Origin: Sphingobium sp. 15-1
GTDB lineage: Bacteria > Pseudomonadota > Alphaproteobacteria > Sphingomonadales > Sphingomonadaceae
Assembly (NCBI RefSeq): GCF_013375535.1
Contig: NZ_JABXJG010000003.1
Coordinates: 62,001-126,000, forward strand
Direction of reading: 5' to 3'
DNA length: 64,000 nucleotides
Shown here one piece after another: positions 9,259-16,885 of this stretch (within the stretch, counting starts at the first letter, position 1; every line of letters begins with the position of its first letter). The notes under the pieces are model-generated. The model searched no databases. It was not told where the DNA came from and was given only the letters and a program-made list of their open reading frames with translations. The position numbers were made by a program, and so were the translations under genes.

Positions 9259-10410
9259 ATGTCTTATTTCTTGACCGAAGAGCAGGAAGCAATCCGTGAT
9301 GTCGCCCGGCGCTTCACTGAAAAAGAGGTGAGGCCGCGCGCACTAGAAATTTACGGGCCTAAAGGTCATGAGATCATCCGGGACTTGGGAAAGAAGATGG
9401 GTGACCTGGGCTTCTACAGGCTTTCCCTGCCCGAAAGCGAGGGGGGAATGGCTGCGCCCAAGACGACCGTCCTCCTGATATATGAGGAGCTTGCCAAGGA
9501 AAGCGCTGCGCTCGCTATCCATCTCGTGCTCAACGGCGCCTTTTCAAGCGTGCTGCTCGGCCTGCCGGCGGCCAAAGAAAAATGGTTCGAAAAGGTGATG
9601 TCTGGAGACGCCTCAATGTCGGCGTCGGGCACTGATCCGCGGGGTGCCGCAAACTACACCGAATGGAGCGATCTGGCAGTCAAGGACGGCAATCACTTCA
9701 TACTGAACGGCTCCAAAAACTATTGTTCGGGCGCTCCTTACGCCGATCTAATCGTGGTATTCGGCTTGTATCAGGGGACAATGTGGGCGTTTCCGATAGA
9801 ATGCGGCAGTCCCGGCTTTACGGTCGCAGAAGACAGAAAGATGGGGCTCGGTACGACCTTTGGCGCCCTGACATTATCGGATGTCAAAGTACCGGTTTCA
9901 GCATGCTTGGAAGTAGCCGACTGGGTTAGGGACCGCAAACTCGTCGGACCGACCGGGCAATCCGCCTACACTGTGCTTGACATATCCGCCATGGCCCTAG
10001 GATTAGCTGAAGGTGTCTTCGAAAAGGCACTGGAGTACGCGCGGGAGCGCACGAATGCCGGTAGCCCAATCTTGTCCCTCGGCGCCATCCAACTCAAGTT
10101 TGCGAAGATGAAGGCCCAGATCGAAGCTGTTCGCCACATGCTCTATAATGCCGTTCGCCTGCTCGACGAAGGACGCGTGGACAAAATGCTGAACCATATG
10201 GTCAAACCACTGGCCACTGAGATGGCCGTGGATGTCGCGCGCGATTGCATGCAGATCTATGGCGGCAGCGGATACTGCATCGATACGGGCATCGAACGCT
10301 ATCTTCGCGACGCTATGGGCTTGACGATCGGCGAAGGCTCCAACGATATGCACTGGTCTACCGTTTCAGCCATGATGGACATGCCAGGAGCACGACCCGG
10401 CTCATTTTAA
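9259..10410 (+). CDS. Acyl-CoA dehydrogenase
   Basis: A 383-residue FAD-dependent acyl-CoA dehydrogenase of usual length. Seen: the N-terminal helical domain (LTEEQEAIRDVARRFTEKEV), the middle domain with SGTDPRGAANYTEW and LNGSKNYCSGAPYAD (flavin and substrate loops), and the C-terminal helical domain with QIYGGSGY and GLTIGEGSND, which supplies the catalytic glutamate. It oxidises an acyl-CoA at C2-C3 and passes electrons to ETF. It stands alone after the TonB receptor with a 214-bp gap, and just beyond it is an insertion-sequence scar, so an original operon may have been cut here. Chain or ring specificity cannot be read. Confidence 0.87.
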   Translation: MSYFLTEEQEAIRDVARRFTEKEVRPRALEIYGPKGHEIIRDLGKKMGDLGFYRLSLPESEGGMAAPKTTVLLIYEELAKESAALAIHLVLNGAFSSVLLGLPAAKEKWFEKVMSGDASMSASGTDPRGAANYTEWSDLAVKDGNHFILNGSKNYCSGAPYADLIVVFGLYQGTMWAFPIECGSPGFTVAEDRKMGLGTTFGALTLSDVKVPVSACLEVADWVRDRKLVGPTGQSAYTVLDISAMALGLAEGVFEKALEYARERTNAGSPILSLGAIQLKFAKMKAQIEAVRHMLYNAVRLLDEGRVDKMLNHMVKPLATEMAVDVARDCMQIYGGSGYCIDTGIERYLRDAMGLTIGEGSNDMHWSTVSAMMDMPGARPGSF

Positions 10411-10449
10411 CGCATGGGCGCACGCGATTGAAGCCATGCTCGACGATCA

Positions 10450-10626
10450 AACGCTTACGCTCGGCGTCGCTGAGCAGACGGTGTTCAAATGGCTGAAACG
10501 CGGTAAGCTTCAGGGCCGGCAAATCACGAAAGGCAGCCGTGGCAGGTGGACCTGACCGACCAGCAAATAAAGGCGCTCACAGCGCAAAAATACAGTATGA
10601 TCCCATCCAGGAAAGCAGCATCATGA
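10450..10626 (+). pseudogene. Serine recombinase C-terminal remnant
   Basis: The plus strand encodes LGVAEQTVFKWLKRGKLQGR then QITKG, and after a one-frame shift PWQVDLTDQQIKAL ending in SRKAAS and a stop. This is the helix-turn-helix-like tail of the long serine recombinases common in sphingomonad mobile elements. The catalytic N-terminus is absent. It ends tail-to-tail with an IstB remnant, both stops lying in the same TCATGA. Confidence 0.6.
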
Positions 10627-10780
10627 AACGTTCGGCGATCCGAACACCGATGTCCATTCATCGAACGGCAGATTGCTGGTAATCAACGCTCTGTTGTGGT
10701 CGTAGCGCTGGCCGAGCACCTCGAATAGCAGTTCGCCGCCGATGGCGGTGAACGGGACATACTGGGCGGCAGGTGGGCCG
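10621..10780 (-). pseudogene. istB: IstB-like (IS21 helper ATPase) C-terminal remnant
   Basis: Minus-strand reading gives AQYVPFTAIGGELLFEV, then LGQRYDHNRALITSNLPF and DEWTSVFG, the conserved C-terminal third of IstB, the AAA+ helper of IS21-family transposition. It stops prematurely after FGS, where intact proteins continue for about 40 residues, and the P-loop half is missing. The open stretch further upstream to about 10860 is not recognisable as IstB. An IS21 scar. Confidence 0.7.
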
Positions 10781-10862
10781 CCGCCCTTTTCACAACGCGT
10801 GCCGCCTTGCCGTCCGACTTAGGTGTAGCACGTCTGCCAGCGGCGGCGCGCTTTGGTAGTGA

Positions 10863-11267
10863 TCAGGTCTGGGGTGTGTGCAACACCGAAAGTTTTTGGA
10901 AGGCGGCGAGATCGAAATAATCGCGCCATTCAGTAATCCTGCCGTCGGGGACACGAAAGCTTCCCATTATCGGAATGCCCTCGCGCCGCCCGTCTGACCG
11001 GTGGTAGAACATATCGATCCGCTCAGTTAGTACGATGTCACCCTCGACAGCGAGCGCGAGAATTTCCCATTCGGTCAGCAGCGAGTTTCCCAGATCGAAC
11101 TTGACCATGAACGCCGGTGTTGCTTCGCGCCCAATAATGGGGTCGAGTGGGACATTGTGATAAAAGACATCCTTAGCCAGGTGGTCGAGGGCATCCTGCA
11201 TCCGGTTGTCGTTGAAGCACTGGATGAACGATCTGATTATATCGGCCGGAGAGAACGGCTCTTGCAC
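10863..11267 (-). CDS. Limonene-1,2-epoxide hydrolase-like protein
   Basis: A 134-residue single-domain protein of the NTF2-like fold. The catalytic residues of limonene-1,2-epoxide hydrolase are all matched with near-identical spacing: Tyr36 and Asn38 (FYHNVP), Arg83 and Asp85 (TERIDMF), and Asp116 (EWRDYFD); the known enzyme has Tyr53/Asn55, Arg99/Asp101 and Asp132. Members of this family add water to small epoxides in one step. It follows the flavin monooxygenase at 11341-13173 by 73 bp on the same strand, probably as an operon. Other NTF2-like proteins such as SnoaL cyclases or ketosteroid isomerases differ in these positions, so epoxide hydrolase is the best call. Confidence 0.75.
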   Translation of the reverse strand: MQEPFSPADIIRSFIQCFNDNRMQDALDHLAKDVFYHNVPLDPIIGREATPAFMVKFDLGNSLLTEWEILALAVEGDIVLTERIDMFYHRSDGRREGIPIMGSFRVPDGRITEWRDYFDLAAFQKLSVLHTPQT

Positions 11268-11340
11268 TTATAACGTCCTGTATATTGAAGGCGACCCAAC
11301 GTCGCAGCCCGGTTAGGCCAGCCCGTGAATGGAAACGGCT

Positions 11341-13173
11341 CTAACTCGAATATGCCCAGTGCGGATCGAGGGCTACGACACGGGGCTCACCTTGCGCTGC
11401 GCTGCTCTCCAGACCAATTTTTTCAGGGCCGTGGAGCACCAACCCCATCAGATCGGCCTTTATATATAGAGCCGTAAACTTCGAATAGAATCTCGCCGTG
11501 GGGAAGCCGCCGCCGAGAACATAGAAGTTTTCCTGTGCTGTTGGCGCGTACATGTTCCGCATCTCGCCTCCTTCGTCGAGCCCCCAGATCGGCCCCACCT
11601 TGTCGGCCAGCTCGCTGCCGAACAACTTGCGCACTTGCTCCTGAAGCGACTGGTAGCCGGTCGCGAGCACGACGATGTCGGCATCCAAAGCGGTGCCGTC
11701 GTCCAGGATTACCCGTGTCGCGGTGAGACGCGCGACGCCCAGGCCGGACCGGACCTTGATCTTACCGTCGACGATCAAATCCGATGCGCCGACATTGAGG
11801 TAATAGCCGGCGTGATATCGCACCAGCTTCATGTAGAAGCCGCTATCGTCCTCGCCATTATCCAGCAGGAATCCAACCTTGCGCAAGCCGTCCAGCAATT
11901 CACGATCCTGCTCCTGGATCGACCGGCTCAATGGCTGATGAAGCTTGGCGAGTAGCGGGAAGGGTATCGCGGCCCCGGTCATGTCCGTATCATTGATAGG
12001 CCTGACGCCGTCATTGTCCCGATATAGCTGGTAAACCCGCTGCGCGCCGGGCTCCAGGCTCAGCACCGTGATCGACGAGCGCTGGATCATCGTCACATCG
12101 CCGCCACGCGTGCAGAAGTTCTGCGCGATGTCGTGTGCGCTCGTGCCGGCGCCGACGACGACCACCTTTTTCCCCTCGACATCAATGTCATCAAACGGCT
12201 GACTGGAATGAAGAAGGGTTCCGCGGAACCCGTCGAGTCCGGGAATCTGGGGTATGCGCGGCAGACCCGCCACGCCCATCGCGCTCACGATGTGTCGCGT
12301 CTTCAGCATTCGGGTGGCGCCGTTTGCCAGCGTCAGGTTCACCGTCCAAACCCGCTCCACGGGATCGAATTTCGCGTCCTCGAAAATGGTGCTGGTCCAG
12401 ACGTCAAGATCCATTGCGTGGGCGTAGAACTCTAACCAGTCTGCGACCTTGTCCTTCGGCAAGTAGGTTGGCCAGTTTTCCGGAAATGGCAGATACGGGA
12501 AGTGGTTCATCGCTATATCGTTGTGAAGCTTCAGCGTGCGATATCGCTTCCGCCAAGTTTCGCCCACCTTGGCGCCACGCTCGACGATCAACGTCTTGAC
12601 ATCGAGTTGGCGCAAGCGTGCGCCGAGCATCAGGCCTGCTTGCCCGGCACCAACGATGATTACATCGGGATCGACGGCCTCGCTGGCGCTTGCCGCAAGC
12701 GTGCATTCCGGAAAATCCCGGAGCCGGGTGCGGCCGACGGATTCCGGGAAGTCTTTGAGTTCGTTCATCGTCGTGAGTACGGTGTAAGCCACCGATCGAC
12801 CGGATGTGCCCTCATCGCGGATCAGCCGGACGTGACCGCGACCGAGCGCGATCTCGGTCTCGAAGGTGAAGAAGAAATCGAGCGTCTGTGCGATATTGCC
12901 CAGCATGCTCACATAGGGCGTGCCCTCGACACGGAAGCTTCGCGGCAAACTATGCTGCACAGCCCCGCTAAGCATGGCGCGTATCTCATCCGCCCCATGG
13001 GCGGTTGTGAATTCCCACTTGAAGGTCAGAAGATCTCGCCAGTAACCGTCTGGCTTCAGCAGGGTCGTTGCAAGACCTATATCGTTCTCGGCCAGTGCCT
13101 CTTCGATAGATCCCAACCAGCATTCAGCAACATGCTGAAGCGCCGACGGTGCCAATTCATCCCAACGTGCCAA
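11341..13173 (-). CDS. Flavin-containing (FMO/BVMO-like) monooxygenase with N-terminal NTF2-like domain, second copy
   Basis: A 610-residue paralogue of the protein at 1008-2789, with the same order: NTF2-like domain (about residues 10-150, with GYWRDLLTFKW), FAD-binding IVGAGQAG, the segment HNDIAMNHFPYLPFP, the fingerprint-like FRGTLLHSS with Pro after Gln where FMO/BVMOs usually have an aromatic, NADPH-binding VVGAGTSAHDIA, and ATGYQSL near the end. The two proteins are visibly similar along their full length. Downstream is the epoxide hydrolase-like gene. A role in oxygenating a cyclic ketone or aldehyde is likely from family and context; the substrate is not known. Confidence 0.82.
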   Translation of the reverse strand: MARWDELAPSALQHVAECWLGSIEEALAENDIGLATTLLKPDGYWRDLLTFKWEFTTAHGADEIRAMLSGAVQHSLPRSFRVEGTPYVSMLGNIAQTLDFFFTFETEIALGRGHVRLIRDEGTSGRSVAYTVLTTMNELKDFPESVGRTRLRDFPECTLAASASEAVDPDVIIVGAGQAGLMLGARLRQLDVKTLIVERGAKVGETWRKRYRTLKLHNDIAMNHFPYLPFPENWPTYLPKDKVADWLEFYAHAMDLDVWTSTIFEDAKFDPVERVWTVNLTLANGATRMLKTRHIVSAMGVAGLPRIPQIPGLDGFRGTLLHSSQPFDDIDVEGKKVVVVGAGTSAHDIAQNFCTRGGDVTMIQRSSITVLSLEPGAQRVYQLYRDNDGVRPINDTDMTGAAIPFPLLAKLHQPLSRSIQEQDRELLDGLRKVGFLLDNGEDDSGFYMKLVRYHAGYYLNVGASDLIVDGKIKVRSGLGVARLTATRVILDDGTALDADIVVLATGYQSLQEQVRKLFGSELADKVGPIWGLDEGGEMRNMYAPTAQENFYVLGGGFPTARFYSKFTALYIKADLMGLVLHGPEKIGLESSAAQGEPRVVALDPHWAYSS

Positions 13174-13640
13174 TGACTACTCCCTTATGCGATCTACGGC
13201 GGGCTGCTCCGCACCTAGAGCGATCGCCCAAGTTTGCCTCGGATGGCTGATCCAGACATCGCGTGCGACTAATCTGTTCACCGCCGCCCTCAAAAGTGGA
13301 GGGCATCTGCCTATTCGATACAAGAGTACGCAATGGTTGGCAACGCAATTCGTTAAGCAGCTTTCATAATACGGTTCGTGGCACCCGGATCGAGTAGCAC
13401 GTGGTCCAAACAAAAATTTACAATTCGCTGGGTGTTATCGGCTTCTTGTAAAGCTTGGAAGAGACGGTTAAGTTAAGGAAGTTGACAGAAGTCTTAAGAT
13501 TGTCGGGCCTCGCGAGCCAGACTGGTTGTTAGCTCCTGACCCGGTAGGACCTCGCTAGGACCACCTTTCAGACTCCCGTGCAATGCGTAGCCTCCAGATG
13601 GCACCAGATCGCCGAAAACCGTGGAGCACGGCATGGTCGT
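13174..13640. other. Intergenic region with no recognised gene
   Basis: A 467-bp stretch between the monooxygenase start and the FAA hydrolase fragment. Short open frames exist, but none has recognisable motifs or a ribosome binding site. It presumably holds the promoter of the monooxygenase gene; a TTGACA at about 13479-13484 is on the plus strand, the wrong direction for that gene. Base composition is lower in GC than in the neighbouring genes. Confidence 0.5.
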
Positions 13641-13953
13641 TCATTCTGCAGGCTCGCCCACGGTGATGGTCAGTGGCGAAAGTCCTTCGATTTCAACTAC
13701 CATGATATCGCCCGGCGATACCGCGCCGACCCCGGCGGGTGTTCCGGTGTAGATAAGATCGCCTGGCTCAAGGCAATAGAGGCCAGAGAGGAATTCGATC
13801 AGCCGGTCGACAGGGTTGACTAGTGCCGACAGGTCGCCCTTTTGCCGCACTTCGCCGTTCATTGTCAGGGTGATGGCGCCTTTGCTGGCATCGCCCAGCG
13901 CGGCGGTAGGATGAATTAGGCCAAAAGGCGAAGATTGTTCGACGTTCTTACCG
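13641..13953 (-). pseudogene. Fumarylacetoacetate hydrolase family protein, C-terminal fragment
   Basis: The minus-strand frame encodes the last 104 or so residues of an FAA hydrolase: [33 protein letters not shown], then LEPGDLIYTGTPAGVGAVSPG. Intact relatives have about 220-280 residues with the metal-binding acidic residues in the part missing here. The upstream boundary at about 13953 is an abrupt switch into an IS256-type transposase, so the first half was lost by an IS-linked event. Intact, it would have hydrolysed a fumarylpyruvate- or acylpyruvate-type product, the step after a zeta GST. Confidence 0.75.
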
Positions 13954-14371
13954 GCTCCAGGAAACCAGGACAATAGCTCCCTGTGCGTAGCTTAGGGATG
14001 CGCAGCTCGACCGTGCCCGCGCGCGTCTCCCAGTCCGATCGCGGTAGCCATTGCGCTGCGCCTGCCGCTCCGCGCTCTTCTCGCCATAGGCGGCACCGGT
14101 CAGTCCACCAACCTCCAGCTCCATCAGCCGTTGCGCGGCAAAGCCGATCATCTCACGCAGAAAATCGCTGTCGGCACTCTTTCCCAGCAGGGCCTGAACG
14201 TCCATCATCTCTTGGTCATCGGGATCTCCATAGATTGAGTCTCGCAACCCAAATCTATCCGAGATCTCCGATGGCCACCCGCGAAACTGACCGGCCGCTA
14301 CTGCGCTTGATCGATGAGGGCGTCCGGTCAGCTCCGCTACCGTCGAGCTACACCGCGCCTCGGGGCACGAC
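13954..14371 (-). mobile_element. Truncated IS256-family element, transposase 5' end only
   Basis: This is a 418-bp, left-end fragment of the same element that is complete at 30992-32414, in the opposite orientation. It includes the terminal inverted repeat (about 14339-14371) and the first 90 or so transposase codons ([16 protein letters not shown]). Compared with the complete copy it has a one-base deletion before the second Met-Met and further changes, so it is dead. Homology ends sharply at the GGAGCC near 13954, where the FAA hydrolase fragment begins. The other end interrupts a resolvase gene. Confidence 0.8.
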
Positions 14372-14690
14372 CCGTCAGGATACGGCGGCGCAGCTGGATG
14401 CGCTGCGCGCGGCCGGGTGCGCCGCCATTTTCGAGGATAAGGCCAGCGGCGCGAGCCGGGAGCGCCCACAGCTGGCGCGGGCGATCGCGAGCAGGGGAGG
14501 GCCATACGCTGCTGGTGGTCCGGATCGATCGCTTGGCCCGTTCGCCGAGTTCGAACGCGCTAAGATACGCGAGCGTACGCGGGCCGGACTCGAAGCGGCG
14601 GTTGCGCGAGGTGCCAAGCCGGGAAGCCCCAGAATGCGCGCCCGTGATGCCCACGCGATTGCGGATATCTGCTATGGCCACCGCGAGCGC
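14372..14690 (+). pseudogene. Resolvase/invertase family serine recombinase, degenerate
   Basis: Pieces of a Tn3-type resolvase are seen in more than one frame: AAQLDALRAAGCAAIFEDKA and SGASRERPQLARAI, then LLVVRIDRLARSPS in a second frame, then EFERAKIRERTRAGLEAA. The catalytic serine end is cut away by the IS256-type fragment, a frameshift follows, and about 40 residues between the RLARS segment and EFERA are missing. A clear relic of a transposon resolution system. Confidence 0.75.
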
Positions 14691-14870
14691 TGGCGGATTG
14701 CCGCCGCGAAGGCGGCCACATCCTTGATCACATGATCGCTCGGCATGACGAGCAGCAGCGCGTCGGTCCTCAGCGCTTCGAGCGCGGCATGGCGATCGCC
14801 GCCGCCGTGTTCCGGCTGCCGGGTTCTAGGATCAGCTTGCCCGGCGCTTTCCGACCTGGTCGAGATCGTT
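14690..14870 (-). pseudogene. Mannose-1-phosphate guanylyltransferase (ManC-type) fragment
   Basis: Minus-strand reading gives PGKLILEPGSRNTAAAIA in one frame and then HAALEALRTDALLLVMPSDH followed by VIKDVAAF in another, matching the nucleotidyltransferase core of ManC-type enzymes (ILEP-x-x-RNTAPAIA, then LLVMPSDH). Only about 60 residues remain, with at least two frame changes. It abuts the resolvase relic directly, so the two were joined by rearrangement. No other polysaccharide gene is nearby. Confidence 0.65.
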
Positions 14871-15143
14871 CATGATAACCTCCAGATGCAAAACGTGGAT
14901 AGGATAAGCCTGGCGTCCATTGGAACGACAGGTTCCGCGGAACTTGGAAGCCCCATTTTTTCCTTCAAGAGGGAAAACGAAAAAAATTGGCACTCAATGA
15001 TGGTGAGCGCCAATACTCCCTTATCAGGGGCTTAGGCCGTAAAATTCCCTCTTGACGCGACTCGCCGTCGCACCAAAATCTGAAGGGCACGCGGTCATTT
15101 CCGCGCATGAAAAAGGAGCGACAAAAGGAAAGGAGGCAAGGCC

Positions 15144-15356
15144 ATGTCGCAGCCATTTTCCCGTTTTCTTCATCCCTTCGACGTTGCACGTCATCCGAGC
15201 CTGGAGCCGGAGGTGAAACGCGCCATCCTCGCATCCTGGGCATCTGATCGATCTGCAGTGCGGGACCAGCCAGCCATGAAGAAGCCGCCCGGCGCCAAGC
15301 GTGTGGTCTCGATCGACGACGTACTGACGGCGATGCGCGACCTCGACGAAGGTTAG
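15144..15356 (+). CDS. Small conserved hypothetical protein
   Basis: A 70-residue protein starting at an ATG with a strong ribosome binding site (AAGGAGG, 9 bp upstream). Its features are a DPDL/HPSLEPEVKRAIL-type helix, an ASWASDRSAV segment, a Pro-Pro-Gly-Ala-Lys turn and a C-terminal helix SIDDVLTAMRDLDEG. Similar small proteins of unknown function are, from memory, common in alphaproteobacteria. No catalytic motif or membrane segment is seen. It is followed at 20 bp by the Usg gene, so co-transcription is likely. Confidence 0.65.
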   Translation: MSQPFSRFLHPFDVARHPSLEPEVKRAILASWASDRSAVRDQPAMKKPPGAKRVVSIDDVLTAMRDLDEG

Positions 15357-15376
15357 GGTCCCGCGCAGTCGCTGCA

Positions 15377-15646
15377 ATGATCGAGCTATGCTTCAATGCA
15401 CAGCTGCAGGGCTATGGCATTACGACGGCGGAAATCCATTTCTACCGGCCTGATGCGCCCTCGTTCCTGCAGTTGTTCGTGTGGCAGGAATACGATCTCG
15501 CGCCCGATTTTCCGGTGCTGTTCGAGTTTCTCGACCACTGGCGGCGTGAGATCGAGGCCGCTCTCCATTCCGTCCGGATCGTGCATGACTGGCTGATCCG
15601 TCCGACCGAGTGGCGCGCGGTCAATGGCGTGATCTCGATCCAGTGA
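15377..15646 (+). CDS. usg: Usg family protein
   Basis: An 89-residue protein with the hallmarks of the Usg family: LQGYGITTAEIHFYRPD, then FVWQEYDLAPDFPVLFEFL, then LHSVRIVHDWLI and PTEWR. Usg is a small cytosolic protein of unknown biochemical role, named for its position upstream of a trp gene in some bacteria. Here it lies outside any trp locus, between two small proteins and ahead of a heat-shock gene, with a GTGA overlap to the next frame. Confidence 0.8.
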   Translation: MIELCFNAQLQGYGITTAEIHFYRPDAPSFLQLFVWQEYDLAPDFPVLFEFLDHWRREIEAALHSVRIVHDWLIRPTEWRAVNGVISIQ

Positions 15647-15993
15647 AAAGCGACCTGTTCAGGCGATCGCATTCTCGCAAGGATGACGTGCGGCTGCGGC
15701 TGCCCTTTGATGACATCATGGAATTTGCCATTGCGCTTCTGTCGATCAGCCCGCACGGGCTTGAAGCGCTTGGCTGGAGCTTCGTCGATCGCAAGCGGTT
15801 CCTGGATCACTTTTTCGTATTGGGCCGTGCCGCGCAAGGCGTGGAGCCCGAGCGTCTCGGGAAGATGCCAATCGAGATCGTCGTTCCGAAGGCCGATCTC
15901 TCCCGTCTCCAGCAGTTCGCGGTTCGGGAATTGCCCAGGGCCGCTTACCGCTTGGACTTGTCGGCCGCTTCTGTGGCCGTTTCCACCCAATAA
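15643..15993 (+). CDS. Hypothetical protein downstream of usg
   Basis: About 116 residues from a GTG that overlaps the usg stop codon (GTGA), the most economical start; longer starts would run deep into usg. The protein is mixed charged and hydrophobic with no known motif: RLRLPFDDIMEFAIALLSIS, GLEALGWSFVDRKRFLDHFF, then an Arg-rich tail. The coupled overlap and sensible codon pattern support a real gene; function unknown. Confidence 0.5.
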   Translation: MKSDLFRRSHSRKDDVRLRLPFDDIMEFAIALLSISPHGLEALGWSFVDRKRFLDHFFVLGRAAQGVEPERLGKMPIEIVVPKADLSRLQQFAVRELPRAAYRLDLSAASVAVSTQ

Positions 15994-16190
15994 GGGGCCG
16001 CGGTGAGAAGATCTTGTAGGACTATCGATGGTTTCTAGCGCAGCAGTGAGAACGAAGTGGCCCCGCATGACGAACGCCAAGCAGCCAACGCCCACCACGC
16101 CCGTTTCGTTCGCGTAACCTTGTGTTCGCCGGAATAAATCCAAGACGGCCAATTGCGCGCGCACTGCAGAGCGAGGCGAGCGAAGTACCT

Positions 16191-16218
16191 CTTGAAAGCG
16201 GTGGATGACCTCCTAAAT
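16191..16218 (+). promoter_or_regulatory. RpoH (sigma-32)-type promoter of hsp20
   Basis: CTTGAAA at 16191-16197 and CCTAAAT at 16212-16218, with 17 bp between the CTTG and the second element, fit the alphaproteobacterial heat-shock consensus (CTTG, 17-18 bp, CYTATNT) with one mismatch. It lies about 100 bp before the hsp20 start, leaving a structured leader. Confidence 0.6.
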
Positions 16219-16226
16219 TCCTAGTC

Positions 16227-16318
16227 GCCGGACGCCGAACCGGGTCCGGTGGGACACATGAGAGCGCCGGCTCTCTCCGGCGTCGCTCATGCCCAGATCG
16301 CTTCGTAGGAGGATTTGG
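16227..16318 (+). promoter_or_regulatory. ROSE-like RNA thermometer in hsp20 leader
   Basis: The leader can fold into successive hairpins: CCGGAC/GTCCGG (about 16229-16249), GAGAGCGCCGG/CCGGCGTCGCTC (about 16260-16288), and a final hairpin where TCGCT pairs over a 4-nt loop with AGGA of the AGGAGG ribosome binding site, extended by CCAGAT pairing with ATTTGG. TCGCT fits the ROSE signature UYGCU, which pairs with AGGA around a bulged G. ROSE elements melt on heat to free the ribosome binding site of small heat-shock genes. Call based on hand folding. Confidence 0.7.
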
Positions 16319-16320
16319 AA

Positions 16321-16791
16321 ATGAGAAATAACTTCGACTTCACACCCTATCGGCGTTCGACCGTGGGCTTTGATCGACTCTTCAACCTGCTTGAAGCAGG
16401 TGCGCGGGAGGACGAAGGTTACCCACCCTTTGACATCCTCAAAGATGGCGAGGACAGTTATCGCATCACGCTGGCGGTCGCTGGTTTCCGCCCTAACGAC
16501 ATTGAGGTGGTGGCACAGCAGAATTTGCTCACCGTCACCGGCAGGCATGCCGAAGACGACGGCAAGGGCGAGTATCTCCATCGCGGGGTCGCCATGCGCC
16601 CATTTGAACGACGCTTCCAGCTTGCCGACTTCATCGAAGCAGGAGAAGCCAGCTTCGAGAACGGCTTGCTCAGCATCGCGCTCAAGCGCGTCGTGCCTGA
16701 GGCGATGAAGCCACGCCGGATCGCCATCAGCCCTGGCGTGGCCGCTAGTGATCGCATTGGCGGAGGCGATACAGTCGGCGAGGCTGCCTAA
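16321..16791 (+). CDS. Hsp20/IbpA-type small heat-shock protein
   Basis: A 156-residue alpha-crystallin-domain chaperone. The ATG at 16321 is chosen over an upstream TTG because AGGAGG lies 9 bp before it. Seen: N-terminal FTPYRRSTVGFDRLFNLLE, alpha-crystallin start PPFDILKDGEDSYRITLAVA, NDIEVVAQQNLLTVTGR, the RGVAMRPFERRFQLADFIE strand pair, and FENGLLSIALKR before the C-terminal tail. This is the class A (IbpA-like) pattern. It binds unfolding proteins under heat stress in the cytoplasm. The upstream RpoH-type promoter and RNA thermometer indicate transcriptional and translational heat control. Confidence 0.9.
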   Translation: MRNNFDFTPYRRSTVGFDRLFNLLEAGAREDEGYPPFDILKDGEDSYRITLAVAGFRPNDIEVVAQQNLLTVTGRHAEDDGKGEYLHRGVAMRPFERRFQLADFIEAGEASFENGLLSIALKRVVPEAMKPRRIAISPGVAASDRIGGGDTVGEAA

Positions 16792-16885
16792 CCCACTTCC
16801 CACCCGGCCTGCCGGCACCGCCGCCTGCAACCCAGCGGGCGGCGCCCGGCAGGTTATGCCCGTCTTCAAAGAAAGGAGATTACCT

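Noticed and set aside
13979-14735. Plus-strand open frame of 250 codons as a real serine recombinase gene
   Set aside because: Its first 110 codons are antisense to the IS256-family fragment and the recombinase core residues are in two frames with an internal deletion, so it is a relic.
14937-14985. A/T-rich hairpin (TTTTCC...GGAAAA) as a terminator or small RNA
   Set aside because: The stem is short and interrupted, there is no upstream gene to terminate and no promoter in view.
15442-16164. Minus-strand open frame of 240 codons over the usg region
   Set aside because: Covers the Usg gene and its coupled neighbour, which have family similarity and overlapping start-stop signals on the plus strand.
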